The position numbers and the translations under genes were made by a program. The notes beneath the pieces are model-generated. The model was given only the letters and a program-made list of their open reading frames with translations, was not told the DNA's origin and searched no databases. Shown here piece after piece: positions 1 through 8,211 of a stretch of 30,393 nucleotides of DNA (positions are counted from its first letter, which is position 1; each line of letters begins with the position of its first letter). The stretch spans positions 1-30,393 of the IMG/VR virus record IMGVR_UViG_3300050821_005225. One strand, given 5' to 3'. This stretch comes from a virus.

Positions 1-1289
1 AGCAGCGCACCAGGATCAAGCTGGGCAGTTTGCCCGACCTTGTCGTGTTTCACTTTGGTGTGATCGCCAATCAGACCCAGCTTGTCCAGGTTCATCGCGG
101 CCCGCTTGCTGGTGCGTCCCTGGTACAGATTGTTATAGCTCGACATCAAACCGTTACCGACGCCAAAGCCGCCCAGCTCCTGCACCAACGGTTCCAGCTC
201 ATAGTAAAACGACTTTTCGTCCATGCCCTTGGCCGCAATGCCGCCGGTCTTAATCAGGTTCAGCCACTCGGTAGGACCGACACGCCCGCCCGTGGCCGAA
301 ATGACCTTTTGCACCATGTTGGCTTGTTCGTGGAATTTGGCCGAGCTGGCAGTGCCGCCTCGTACCTCGATAACTTTCAGCATGTCCATGAACTTGCGCT
401 CATTCTCGCCGCCGGCTTCCTCGCCGTAAAACGCCTTATTGGCAAATTTCATCTTCGCCAGCATGGGCGCGACCATCTGTGCATGCGGCAGATCGCCGAA
501 CACGGACATGCTGTCTCTGACTAGCTCCAGGTTCTCGGCGTGGCTGGTGCCGTAGGTTTTCATGCTGCGGGCGTATTTTTCCGCGTCGGCGCTGACTTTG
601 GGACCAAGACCCAGGGCGGTAACTCGTGCTTGCTCGGTCTGGTAATGCTTCGCCTCCTGTAAGCCTTTCACCAGGGGCGCGCCCACGGCGGCGCCGGTGA
701 CGGTTGCACCGATGCCGGCGGCGGCCATGTTGCCGGCGGTTGTCCGCAGCTTGTCGGCATGCTGGCGGGCAGCGCTGACCTTCAACTGCTGCGCACCGAC
801 CGCCGCCAGCTTCTTCTGCTGTGCTGTGAGTTCTGCATTGGTAAAAGCAATACTGTCTTTCAGCCAGGTTTGTGCCGAGCCCAGCTTGCGCGTATCGATG
901 CCGGCGCCGGACAAGCGTGTGCGCAGGATCTGCATTTGTTCACCTTGCTGCTGGCCGGCCTGCTTCAAGGCGGTTGCCGATTTTACTGCTGCATTAAATT
1001 CGCGGGTCATGGCGCGCGTAGGCTGTGCCGTCTGCTGCATCTTTTGCGCCAGGGCGGCAATCTGCTGCTGCGTCTCGCGCAATTTACTGGAGCTGGCCTG
1101 TAGCCCGGCGCCCAACTCGCGGAAGCGCCCAACATCCTTCTGTTGGGCGTTGAGTTCTTTCAGTCGATCGTTGTTGGCCTTGATGGCTTTACCCAGGGCG
1201 GACGATTCGCCAGTGATCTTCTTAAGCGGGCCGGTCAGCTTGTCCAGCGCCGCAAAGACCACCTGTAACCGCAATTGCTTGTCACTCAT
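1..1289 (-). CDS. T: Phage tail tape measure protein (P2 gpT-like), N-terminal part
   Basis: Minus-strand reading frame open from an ATG at 1289 to the left window edge, giving about 429 residues of an incomplete protein. It begins MSDKQLRLQVVFAALDKLTG and continues with long Gln/Ala/Lys-rich helical stretches (roughly residues 40-190) typical of the coiled N-terminus of tape measure proteins, followed by a small Gly/Ala-rich hydrophobic segment around residues 195-215. The protein sets tail length and occupies the tail tube lumen. Its place directly downstream of the E/E' chaperone genes is exactly that of T in P2. An AGGA-type ribosome site precedes the ATG. The rest of the gene, and U and D, should lie to the left. 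The family call rests on synteny and composition; the position is very well supported. Confidence 0.9.
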   Translation of the reverse strand, partial: MSDKQLRLQVVFAALDKLTGPLKKITGESSALGKAIKANNDRLKELNAQQKDVGRFRELGAGLQASSSKLRETQQQIAALAQKMQQTAQPTRAMTREFNAAVKSATALKQAGQQQGEQMQILRTRLSGAGIDTRKLGSAQTWLKDSIAFTNAELTAQQKKLAAVGAQQLKVSAARQHADKLRTTAGNMAAAGIGATVTGAAVGAPLVKGLQEAKHYQTEQARVTALGLGPKVSADAEKYARSMKTYGTSHAENLELVRDSMSVFGDLPHAQMVAPMLAKMKFANKAFYGEEAGGENERKFMDMLKVIEVRGGTASSAKFHEQANMVQKVISATGGRVGPTEWLNLIKTGGIAAKGMDEKSFYYELEPLVQELGGFGVGNGLMSSYNNLYQGRTSKRAAMNLDKLGLIGDHTKVKHDKVGQTAQLDPGAL

Positions 1290-1298
1290 CCTAGTTTC

Positions 1299-1415
1299 CT
1301 ATTCTTCCGCGCCGCTGCGCACCCTGGCGCGTTCGCGCCAGGCCATCAAGTCAGTAATATCCAGTTCATCCATGGCCTGCGGCGGCCAGTGAAACACCAC
1401 CGCAATATCGGCCAT
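1299..1415 (-). CDS. E': GpE' tail assembly protein (38 aa), -1 frameshift partner of E
   Basis: A 38-residue frame that starts MADIAVVFHWPP and ends RVRSGAEE. It matches the short GpE family (FHWPP, then a WRERAR block), which in P2 is expressed mainly as the E+E' fusion. It lies in the -1 frame relative to gene E. That frame is open from the slippery site at 1466-1472 through the stop at 1299, so a 153-residue E+E' fusion (98 + 17 + 38) can be read. The frame is too short for most ORF callers. The E/E' products act as tail-assembly chaperones on the tape measure protein, analogous to lambda G/GT. The ATG at 1415 may not be used independently. Confidence 0.85.
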   Translation of the reverse strand: MADIAVVFHWPPQAMDELDITDLMAWRERARVRSGAEE

Positions 1416-1423
1416 CGGGTCTT

Positions 1424-1759
1424 CTACTCGGTCCGGAAGGCCGCCAGACGATCTGCTCTCTTCACCAAAAAAATGGCAACCTCCGACCCGATCTCGGTCA
1501 GGTCCGCCGGGTCCATGCCCGCGACCTCATGCGCGGTCAAGGTCGGCTGCGTGATACGCGGCAAAACGGTCTGCAAGGCGGCCACGTTGAGATTGCCCAG
1601 CTCCATCAGGGAAATGCCGCGTAACTCTCCCGCTTTGGGGCGCCGGATGGTGATTTCGCTGATAACGGTATCGCCGCGCTTGATCGGTTCATCCAGAGGG
1701 ATCGGCTTGGAGTAGATGCCGGCGGCGTTGTTTGAGGCGGTGACTGGTGTGGTTTTCAT
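1424..1759 (-). CDS. E: Phage tail assembly protein gpE
   Basis: 111-residue protein immediately downstream of the tail tube gene and upstream of E' and T, the conserved P2 position of gpE. The sequence has a PIPLDEPIKRGD start region and an ITIRRPKAGELRG block typical of the phage tail assembly chaperone (gpE/gp41-like) family. Near its 3' end codons 96-98 read ATT TTT TTG, creating a T-TTT-TTG heptamer for -1 slippage into E'. By analogy with P2 and lambda, E and E+E' both bind tape measure protein during tail assembly. No ribosome site stronger than an AGGA-like motif is visible. Confident by synteny and motif. Confidence 0.9.
   Translation of the reverse strand: MKTTPVTASNNAAGIYSKPIPLDEPIKRGDTVISEITIRRPKAGELRGISLMELGNLNVAALQTVLPRITQPTLTAHEVAGMDPADLTEIGSEVAIFLVKRADRLAAFRTE
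1466..1472 (-). promoter_or_regulatory. Programmed -1 ribosomal frameshift site (T TTT TTG)
   Basis: On the minus strand gene E contains a run of seven T followed by GG. In E's frame it is read ATT TTT TTG, so the heptamer T TTT TTG has the X XXY YYZ phase. After slipping back one base the new frame runs without stop through 17 codons into the E' start at 1415. P2 uses the same heptamer at this place. Confidence 0.85.
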
Positions 1760-1814
1760 GGTGTGGTCCTAACAGTGAAATAAAAAAAGGGGTTGGGGTT
1801 GTTCTTGACCTGGA

Positions 1815-2324
1815 TTACAGGCCGATAGCGCGACGGAGACCTGCGTTACGATCCACGCCGCCGACCTTCTCGACGCCGTTGATGAAATCGAATTCAAAGA
1901 TAGGGCGGTTATCGATGGTCAGCTTGTAGTAGCTGCACGCGGTCGTGTATTTCTGGTTCGTGTCTTCGGCAGACTTGGCGTTACCCATGTCGACTTCCTT
2001 GTGACGGCCACGCACGACGATTTCCACGGTTGATACGGTGCCATCATCGTCATCTTCATAGGCGCCGGAGAAGCGGAGCTGGGTCGCGTTGTGACTGCGG
2101 GCGCCATACTGCAGCAAGGCATCCAACAGGATGCCGCCAGCAGTCCATTCCAGCGTGATCGCTTCGTTGCCCAGATCAACCGATACCGGTCCGGTCATGC
2201 CGGCGGCGCGGTATTCTTCCATCTTGCGAGAGAGTTTCGGTAAGGTGATTTCCGTGACCTGGCCGAAGTAGGAATTGCCGCTATCGAACAGATTAAACAG
2301 CTTGAGTTTTTTAGGCATGCCCAT
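1815..2324 (-). CDS. FII: Phage major tail tube protein (gpFII-like)
   Basis: 169 residues, close to the usual length of P2-type tube proteins (about 170). It starts MGMPKKLKLFNLFDSGNSY; the P-K-K-L-x-x-F-N-L-F start and the later YYKLTIDNRPIFEFDFIN segment (about residues 131-149) are typical of phage major tail tube protein FII. Subunits stack into the non-contractile inner tube of the myovirus tail. The gene sits between the sheath gene and gpE in a continuous late operon. Two in-frame ATGs (2324 and 2318) are possible starts; the second gives MPKKLKLFN, a common start in the family. Confidence 0.93.
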   Translation of the reverse strand: MGMPKKLKLFNLFDSGNSYFGQVTEITLPKLSRKMEEYRAAGMTGPVSVDLGNEAITLEWTAGGILLDALLQYGARSHNATQLRFSGAYEDDDDGTVSTVEIVVRGRHKEVDMGNAKSAEDTNQKYTTACSYYKLTIDNRPIFEFDFINGVEKVGGVDRNAGLRRAIGL

Positions 2325-2351
2325 GGTGTGATGCTCTCTTTCTGTAAATGG

Positions 2352-3524
2352 TTAAGCGTTGACGGCGGCGGCGAAGTCGGCCAGATAGCGGTCGGTAATG
2401 CGCTGTTGGAACATCAGGTTTTCCAGGGGCGGGACTGGCGTATAGTCGTAATCGATCGTCAGCCGGCCGTCTTTCAAATTCTCTTTGCTGTTGAACTGTT
2501 CGTCACACCAGGCGCTGCCGCCGATCAGGTAGCCACGCTTGACCAGGTCGCGGAATTTGGCGTTGATGCTCTCAACGAGATCTTTCGCCAGCGACGGATG
2601 CAGCGGCTTGTCGGCATAGCTCATATGGGCTTCCGCGATGGTGTCGGCCAAGACCTGGGCGGTGCGCGTGTAGTTCTCAAAATAGAAGAATTCCGGCGTT
2701 TCGCAAGTACGCGAACCCCAGAAGCGGAAGCCGCCGCTGTTGATCAAAGTCGTGACTTCCTTGCTGTTCAGGTAACCGGCATCGGTGGCCGGATCTTGCA
2801 GATCCCAGAACACGTCGGCAGAGATACCGGTCGGACCGTTGACAACCATATTCGACAGAGATTTGTGCCAGCCGACCTCTTCGTCGATCTTGGCGCGCAG
2901 ACCCAGGGCATAGGCCACTGCCGAAATACTGGCGTCCGCATTGGTGGCGGTATCCCAGCCCACAAAGTCCGGCCAGATCAGCATCAGCTCGCGCTGTCCA
3001 AAATCCTTGCGATACAGGGCGGCGTCTTCTTTGGTTAAACAGCCGTGTGCTGCCGCATAGGTAAAGCCGCGCAGTTGTTGCGCGACACTGACCATGGCAT
3101 TCGTCACGGCCTTGGTGTCCAGCCCTGGCGCGCCCAGAATGCGCGGTTTTATCCCGAGCTTGCTCTGGGCCGCCAGCAGCGCCTTGACGCCGGTGTACTT
3201 GCCCGATGCGGTTGTGGTGCCGATAACATTGGACGTGGTTTCGGCTTCGTCCTTGCCCTCGGCCACACGCACCACCACCGTAAACGGCTTTGTCTGCGCG
3301 CCGATGGCGTCTAGGGCGCGCCGCAATGTACCCTTGACGCCAGCCTTACCGACAGCAGCGGGGACGTTGGTTAGCAGTACCGGCGTATCGAGTGGGAAGG
3401 CGACAGGGTCGGCATCCTCGGCGGTGGCGACCAGGCCGACGACGGCGGTGCTGATGGTGCGGATTGGGCGGGTGCCATCGTTCTTTTCGATGACGCGCAC
3501 GCCATGGTGATAATCAGTAGGCAT
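2352..3524 (-). CDS. FI: Phage contractile tail sheath protein (gpFI-like)
   Basis: 390-residue protein, the normal size for P2-like FI sheath subunits. It begins MPTDYHHGVRVIEKNDGTRP, matching the conserved N-terminus with DYHHG and VxE. It carries the internal GWDTATNADASISAVAYALG and RFWGSRT blocks (FWGSRT around residues 273-278), which are well-conserved in tail sheath proteins, and a C-terminal region ending DFAAAVNA. It forms the contractile outer tail sheath. A good AGGA-type ribosome site lies just upstream of the ATG at 3524. It starts the FI-FII-E-T operon; no moron gene is inserted between it and the fibre chaperone gene, the spot where P2 carries fun(Z). Confidence 0.95.
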   Translation of the reverse strand: MPTDYHHGVRVIEKNDGTRPIRTISTAVVGLVATAEDADPVAFPLDTPVLLTNVPAAVGKAGVKGTLRRALDAIGAQTKPFTVVVRVAEGKDEAETTSNVIGTTTASGKYTGVKALLAAQSKLGIKPRILGAPGLDTKAVTNAMVSVAQQLRGFTYAAAHGCLTKEDAALYRKDFGQRELMLIWPDFVGWDTATNADASISAVAYALGLRAKIDEEVGWHKSLSNMVVNGPTGISADVFWDLQDPATDAGYLNSKEVTTLINSGGFRFWGSRTCETPEFFYFENYTRTAQVLADTIAEAHMSYADKPLHPSLAKDLVESINAKFRDLVKRGYLIGGSAWCDEQFNSKENLKDGRLTIDYDYTPVPPLENLMFQQRITDRYLADFAAAVNA

Positions 3525-3551
3525 ATTGGCTCCTGTAAATGAGGTAAATAA

Positions 3552-4148
3552 TTAAATGGCTGGGGTGTCAGGGGCGACCGGCCAGGTGAGTTGATGCGGA
3601 TAGTTCGCCTGGTCCGGTAGACGGTTCAAGCCGACGCGGTAGGTTTTCCAGGCGCGTAACATGGCGATATCGAGGTCGCTGGCGTCGTCAATGTCGACGC
3701 GATCCTGGTACTTGGTCACTTCGCTATTAGCGCGACGCAGTTCGCGGCTGACACGTTCCTGCGCCGCCTCCAATAGTTCGGCGTCGGTCGGGAAGTAATG
3801 CGGCGTATCACCCCATTGGCCCGATTCGCACGCGACATAGATGGCACGTCCGTGTACCTCGACATCGTCGGCGGTAGCCAGGAACGACAGATAGTCATCC
3901 CGGCAATCAAATTTCACCAGGCATTGAAAGCCCATCGGCAATCGGACGATGTCTTTGATGTCCGAGAAGGCGAACGGATCTGCTGGCTCTGACGCAACTG
4001 TTGGTGTCGGCAATGGTGGCGGCTCGATCACCTGCTGCGCCGGAATAGGTGCCGGATCGATGATGATCGGCAATTCCGTATCAGTCATTGTCTCCTCAGC
4101 TGGTTCATTTTCTGGAATAAGTGCCACCTGTTTTTTTATCTTTCCCAT
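3552..4148 (-). CDS. G: Tail fibre assembly chaperone (gpG-like, Caudo_TAP)
   Basis: 198 residues from the preferred ATG at 4148, which overlaps the stop of the fibre gene (TAATG) and has an AAGGG ribosome site; an upstream in-frame ATG at 4166 would add six residues. The N-terminal 70 residues are low-complexity and rich in Pro, Glu and Ala. The C-terminus has the tail-fibre-assembly signature: LRAWKTYRVGLNRL, then NYPHQLTWPVAPD. These proteins help fibre trimers fold and attach but are normally not in the virion. The position directly after the fibre gene fits P2 gpG. The proline-rich N-terminal extension is unlike P2 gpG and may be lineage-specific. Confidence 0.85.
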   Translation of the reverse strand: MGKIKKQVALIPENEPAEETMTDTELPIIIDPAPIPAQQVIEPPPLPTPTVASEPADPFAFSDIKDIVRLPMGFQCLVKFDCRDDYLSFLATADDVEVHGRAIYVACESGQWGDTPHYFPTDAELLEAAQERVSRELRRANSEVTKYQDRVDIDDASDLDIAMLRAWKTYRVGLNRLPDQANYPHQLTWPVAPDTPAI

Positions 4149-6430
4149 TACGCTACCCTTTGCCATAAAGCTGTTCGTGATCCGATGCCGCCATCACCAC
4201 CCGACCCAAAGTCATAGGCATAGCCGCGCAACTCCCAGGCACCACCAGCTTCGGGCGCCGTATAGTTTTTGTTGAGTCGGTAAGAACCGATGGACCCATC
4301 CTGCAAGCCTGGCCCTGTCAGCTGATTGGCGAATCCGACTGCCAGCGATCCGCGGTTGTACAACGACATTTCGACCCGGCCAGGTTCGCAGCCATAGACG
4401 TAATAAGGTTGTGCGCCAGGATTTTCTTGAAAGCGCATCGAGACGTTGCCAACTTTGTCGGCGTTACCCGCACCCGTCGCATAGCCGGCGCTATTGGCGT
4501 AGTTGACGCTGAAGTTGGAGGGGTTGTAGACGTTGACGTCACCTGGCGAGGTTCCGCCGAACAGCCATGGCGGCTGACCGCCAAAACCGCTCCAGTTCAA
4601 ACGGATTGATTGAATCCCGAAAACGACCGACCCCATATCGGTGGCATCCACCGTGACCTTCACTCCGCTGCCATTGGACCACCCGATTTTGACGGTATTT
4701 GGTATTTGCCCGATGCCTGTGCCTTGCTGCACAGGCGAATAGCCGAGTGTGTCTTGTTTGGCAGCTGGATTGAAATTTCCCGAATGCCATAATTTGCTCC
4801 AGCCTCGCCACTCCGCATTTTTACCTGAGCGATGCCAGATGTTGTCATTCTCAGTGAAGCCAAGTTGATGGGCATACCCGCCAGTGAAATCTGCGCCAAT
4901 GCCCCACGGCCTGAAATTCATTACGCCGTGATAGTTCCCGCCATCTGTCAGGCCGTCGCTTTGATTGCCTTGCATGGCAAAGGTGGCACCACAAATCGTA
5001 TCTTGTGGCGCGAAATTGGTGTCGCGGGTATCTTTAGACAAGACCATGTCTGCGGCGGCTGCGTTCGTGGCAACGCCGGCACCTGCGGCATAACCGACCC
5101 GCAGTTGGGAGGTGGTCATCAGTCTGGCGCTTGTAGGGTCGTCGCTTCCCCATAGCCAAGCCGTTTGTCCTCCAGGATCGCCCCAGTTCAATCGCATATA
5201 GCTTATGCCATTGCTGATTTTTTCAGCGGCCTGTGCACCACCGGCACTATCGGCATAGTTAACTCTAAAATTCGATGGGTTGTAGACGTTCACGTCATCG
5301 GCATACGCGCCACCAAATAGCCATTCAGGCTGTCCAGCGAGGCCACGCCAATTAAGACGCATCGCACGGTCGCCAAAAACGAAACTGCCCTGGTCGCTAG
5401 CGTCAACCGTCGCCTTTAGCCCCTTACCATCAGACCAACCAATCTTGACGATATTTTGTGTTTGAGCAATGCCGGTACCTTGCTGAACCGGAGTAAAGCC
5501 AAGCGTGTTTTGCTTCGATGTTGGATCAAACGTCACCGAATCCCACAGCAGTTTCCAGGCACGTCCGAAGAATGGCGGTGTCGAGTCCAGGTATCCTGTG
5601 CGCTCCCAGGTTCTGCGGGTAGTGCCGCCTTCGCTGTAGCGTTGGCGGACGAACTGCCCGCCGTTCACTGTCGTCAGCGTGCCGTAGCCGTCGCCGCCAA
5701 CGGGGAGATGTGTGGCGGCGACAATGCCGCGATCATTGGCGACGGAGACATCGCGCACGCCTGTTTCCAACAAGGTATCGCAATCGGTGTCACTGTTGGT
5801 GACAGCGGGTAGCCTGCGAAAATACAACGCGTTTGCGCGGTCCGATGTTAAATATTGCTTGTGCGGATCAGCGTCCGCCCTGTGATTGGCAATGGCCTGA
5901 TCCATGGCCGGCGCCAGAGCGGCTGGCGTAACTGCACGTACGCCATCTTTGCCGGCCTTGGTTTCCTCGACGGTTGCCAGTTCGACCACCCCTTGGCGAT
6001 CCACGGTTGCCGGCGGATTCGTAAAGTTGGCGTCGCCAAATGTCAGGGAGGTGGCTTTGATATTGGCAAAAACGACGTCAGCGGCCAGCAGCATCATCGA
6101 CTGCGTGGACTTTTGCAGTATCGGATCTGGCTGGCTGTACACGCCCAGCAGGACGCCATTGCTTAACCAATAGCCAATACCGCGCATCGTATAGGTGTCG
6201 GTGCCATCGTCGCGAATGGTGACGTGCATCGTATCGGGTGCGACGACTTCGCCGGAAATGGTCTTGATGCGTTTGATCTCGCCTGGCAAGGCGTTCGTGT
6301 CTTCGTTAGCCGTAAAGACGGCAGCAGTAATGCCGATCTCCGTGATCTTGAGCGGCGCCGTGCCGTTATGTTCGGCATTGACCAGGGCGGCACGGCCGGC
6401 CTTGGTGATGATGATTTGGAGTCCAGGCAT
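4148..6430 (-). CDS. H: Tail fibre protein (gpH-like) with duplicated internal module
   Basis: 760 residues. The N-terminus (MPGLQIIITKAGRAALVNAE) is the conserved P2 gpH-type baseplate-attachment domain spanning about residues 1-160. Residues 160-205 hold a short coiled connector with HRADADPHKQYLTSDRA, a common fibre motif. The distal part (about 290-760) is a beta-rich receptor-binding region in which one module occurs twice (residues 306-398 and 558-650). The C-terminal 50 residues (RLNKNYTAPEAGGAWELRG and on) resemble adhesin tips of other phages. It determines host-receptor choice. The stop overlaps the chaperone gene start. The fibre is the most variable part of such phages, so only the N-terminal domain assignment is firm. 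Confidence 0.92.
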   Translation of the reverse strand: MPGLQIIITKAGRAALVNAEHNGTAPLKITEIGITAAVFTANEDTNALPGEIKRIKTISGEVVAPDTMHVTIRDDGTDTYTMRGIGYWLSNGVLLGVYSQPDPILQKSTQSMMLLAADVVFANIKATSLTFGDANFTNPPATVDRQGVVELATVEETKAGKDGVRAVTPAALAPAMDQAIANHRADADPHKQYLTSDRANALYFRRLPAVTNSDTDCDTLLETGVRDVSVANDRGIVAATHLPVGGDGYGTLTTVNGGQFVRQRYSEGGTTRRTWERTGYLDSTPPFFGRAWKLLWDSVTFDPTSKQNTLGFTPVQQGTGIAQTQNIVKIGWSDGKGLKATVDASDQGSFVFGDRAMRLNWRGLAGQPEWLFGGAYADDVNVYNPSNFRVNYADSAGGAQAAEKISNGISYMRLNWGDPGGQTAWLWGSDDPTSARLMTTSQLRVGYAAGAGVATNAAAADMVLSKDTRDTNFAPQDTICGATFAMQGNQSDGLTDGGNYHGVMNFRPWGIGADFTGGYAHQLGFTENDNIWHRSGKNAEWRGWSKLWHSGNFNPAAKQDTLGYSPVQQGTGIGQIPNTVKIGWSNGSGVKVTVDATDMGSVVFGIQSIRLNWSGFGGQPPWLFGGTSPGDVNVYNPSNFSVNYANSAGYATGAGNADKVGNVSMRFQENPGAQPYYVYGCEPGRVEMSLYNRGSLAVGFANQLTGPGLQDGSIGSYRLNKNYTAPEAGGAWELRGYAYDFGSGGDGGIGSRTALWQRVA
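4481..4759 (-). repeat. Fibre module copy B (codons 558-650 of the fibre gene)
   Basis: Second copy of the 93-residue module, encoding KQDTLGYSPVQQGTGIGQ... to NYANSAGY. It aligns without gaps to copy A at 5237-5515. Protein identity is clearly high while many codons differ, indicating an older duplication. Confidence 0.85.
5237..5515 (-). repeat. Fibre module copy A (codons 306-398 of the fibre gene)
   Basis: Encodes KQNTLGFTPVQQGTGIAQ... to NYADSAGG. It is paired with copy B at 4481-4759. Both share TLG, PVQQGTGI, VKIGWS, G-V/F-VFG, RLNW, WLFGG and DVNVYNPSNF in the same order and spacing, so this is a tandem-type intragenic duplication separated by about 160 residues. Confidence 0.85.
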
Positions 6431-6434
6431 AGGA

Positions 6435-6989
6435 TTAGGCTTCAGTCAAATTTAAGCGGGCATAGATCACAGGGCGGACAGTCGCTGCCACAGCAATCGC
6501 GGCTTGCGTATGTAGACCCTGGGTAAACGTAAAATGGCTGCGGATCGATTTCGTGCGATTGACCTCGGCGATCACGTCATCGACAAATTCAGCGGTAGCA
6601 GATTGGCCGCCGGCGCCGGACAGCGTTAGCACCAAGTCGAACGTGTACGGCTCGCCCATCGGCGCTTTTTGCCACCACTCACGCAGCAGGATGGAGCCGC
6701 CAAAGGCGGCCACCACATCCTTGACCGCCTTGGCGGTTCCCTTCTGCCGGTGGATCTTCATGGCGTTGCGCACGCGGGCGCGTTTGACCTCTTCCGTCCA
6801 GTAGGATTTCCAGCTGTCGACCGACCAGTGCCAGGCTAACCAGGGCAGCAGATCGATGTCGATGGTGTCTGGGTTATGCAGCGTGCGCAGCGGTACCGGT
6901 ACATCGGAGATTCGTGCCGTTGCCGCTTCCAACGCCCGTTCCAGCGGCGTGGCGTTCGGCGGCAACAGGGATTTGATTTTCTTGCTCAT
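6435..6989 (-). CDS. I: Phage tail protein I (baseplate)
   Basis: 184 residues from the ATG at 6989, which overlaps the J stop as ATGA; an in-frame TTG/GTG-type start four codons upstream is less likely. The start MSKKIKSLLPPNATPLERAL and the segment LLPWLAWHWSVDSWKSYWTE (about residues 46-66) are hallmarks of phage tail protein I. It joins J and W in forming the P2-type baseplate wedge. It lies four bases from the fibre gene, and the W-J-I genes are translationally coupled by overlaps. Confidence 0.93.
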   Translation of the reverse strand: MSKKIKSLLPPNATPLERALEAATARISDVPVPLRTLHNPDTIDIDLLPWLAWHWSVDSWKSYWTEEVKRARVRNAMKIHRQKGTAKAVKDVVAAFGGSILLREWWQKAPMGEPYTFDLVLTLSGAGGQSATAEFVDDVIAEVNRTKSIRSHFTFTQGLHTQAAIAVAATVRPVIYARLNLTEA

Positions 6990-7876
6990 GACTTGCCCCA
7001 AATGCCGGCGTACTCGATGTGCATGTCATCGCAGTAATACGCCACCAGCTTGGAAATTTCCGGATCGACGGTCGGAGTGATCAGGATGACACGCTCGACA
7101 CCCGGGACATGGACCGCCGCATCAATACCGGAATGGGTAGGTACGCGACCCAGCTGGTGCGCGTCCTTCGCATATTTCTGCATGCGTTTGATCGCTTCGG
7201 CCAGTACCACCGTTGGGTCTGGGCCAGAGAAGCTATACAGCTTGGCATGTACCTGGTAGCGGACGATTTGCGCGGCGCGCACCAGGACGTAGTCGGTGAG
7301 CGGTCGAATGCCGTCCTCGGCCATACGAGTGGCAACAATATCCATCAGCTCCTGCGAGGGTGTGCCGTCACCCTCATGCGACAAAATCGTGACGATGACT
7401 GTGCCGGGCGATGGACTGGTGGCCGTCGCGTTGCGCACGCGTCCGTCGCTACTTAAGGCGTGGAAAATATAGGCGCCTTCCGGCCCAGCGACGGACATGC
7501 CTTGCGGCGCCAACTGGATGCGGCGCCGGTAGTCGTCATCCTCTTCCATGACGGCAGCAATTCCCTTGTCGGGATCTGCCGGCCAGATCTGCAAGCGCGG
7601 CACGTCCATATTGGCGCCGATCTGGTCCAGGTCGGTGCCCACCGCGTAAGCCAGCATCAAAGCGCGAGCGGCTTCGTTGATGCGCTTGCGCAGCTTCAAT
7701 TCACGGTAGGCGCTCAGTTGCACCACCTTGATGGCCGGATCGGATTCCGTCAGCGCGTCAAGATCGACGCCTTCCGCTTCCAGGTCAACCAGGTGGGCAG
7801 CCAGGATAGTTTCGTAGTCCAGCGGCTCGATGACATTCGGCGCCGGCAATTGCGACAGATCGATAGCGGCGCTCAT
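6986..7876 (-). CDS. J: Baseplate assembly protein J
   Basis: 296 residues, the standard size for the gpJ (Mu gp47-like) family. Features include LPAPNVIEPLDYETILAAHL near the N-terminus, the ELKLRKRINEAARALMLAYA helix (about residues 79-98), a DDYRRRIQLAP block (about 134-144) and a GAYIFHALS stretch. All are conserved in baseplate J proteins. It builds the baseplate wedge with W and I. Four-base ATGA overlaps link it to W upstream and I downstream, so the three are one coupled operon. Confidence 0.95.
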   Translation of the reverse strand: MSAAIDLSQLPAPNVIEPLDYETILAAHLVDLEAEGVDLDALTESDPAIKVVQLSAYRELKLRKRINEAARALMLAYAVGTDLDQIGANMDVPRLQIWPADPDKGIAAVMEEDDDYRRRIQLAPQGMSVAGPEGAYIFHALSSDGRVRNATATSPSPGTVIVTILSHEGDGTPSQELMDIVATRMAEDGIRPLTDYVLVRAAQIVRYQVHAKLYSFSGPDPTVVLAEAIKRMQKYAKDAHQLGRVPTHSGIDAAVHVPGVERVILITPTVDPEISKLVAYYCDDMHIEYAGIWGKS

Positions 7877-8211
7877 GGTGCTGCCCCAGAGCCGACAGGC
7901 ACATCCAATTGGACGCTCTGTTCATTGGTGACGCCGTCCAGGATCAGCGTGGCCTGTCCGTCAGCGCCGCGTTGCAATTGCACGCCGGTCAAGGCAATGC
8001 GACGCTCCCAGCGCAGCACAGCGTAAGCCGTGGCGGCATAGATGCGCAGCACCGTGGCGCCATTCAAGGGTTGGTCGATCAGTTCCGGCACTTCCGAACC
8101 ATAGTCGCGGCGCATGACGCGAGAACCGATAGGCGTGGTGAGAATGTCGGCTAAGGACTGGCGGATGTGTGCAAGCCGAGACATGGTGCGGCCGGTACGG
8201 GCGTTCATCAT
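7873..8211 (-). CDS. W: Baseplate protein W (GPW/gp25 family)
   Basis: 112 residues with the core GPW/gp25 signature: SLADILTTPIGSRVMRRDYGS (about residues 15-35), then PELIDQPLN and the RWERRI segment. The family resembles T4 gp25 and is a wedge component linked to sheath initiation. Two adjacent ATGs exist (8211 and 8208); the first overlaps the stop of V. Coupled to V and J by four-base overlaps. Confidence 0.95.
   Translation of the reverse strand: MMNARTGRTMSRLAHIRQSLADILTTPIGSRVMRRDYGSEVPELIDQPLNGATVLRIYAATAYAVLRWERRIALTGVQLQRGADGQATLILDGVTNEQSVQLDVPVGSGAAP

Noticed and set aside
697-1392. Long plus-strand open frames over the tape-measure region
   Set aside because: They run antisense to a clear tape-measure/E' coding region and show Cys/Ala/Ser-rich composition typical of antisense frames in GC-rich genes.
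2328-3038. 236-codon plus-strand frame over the sheath gene
   Set aside because: Antisense shadow of FI; no ribosome site and no recognisable protein features.
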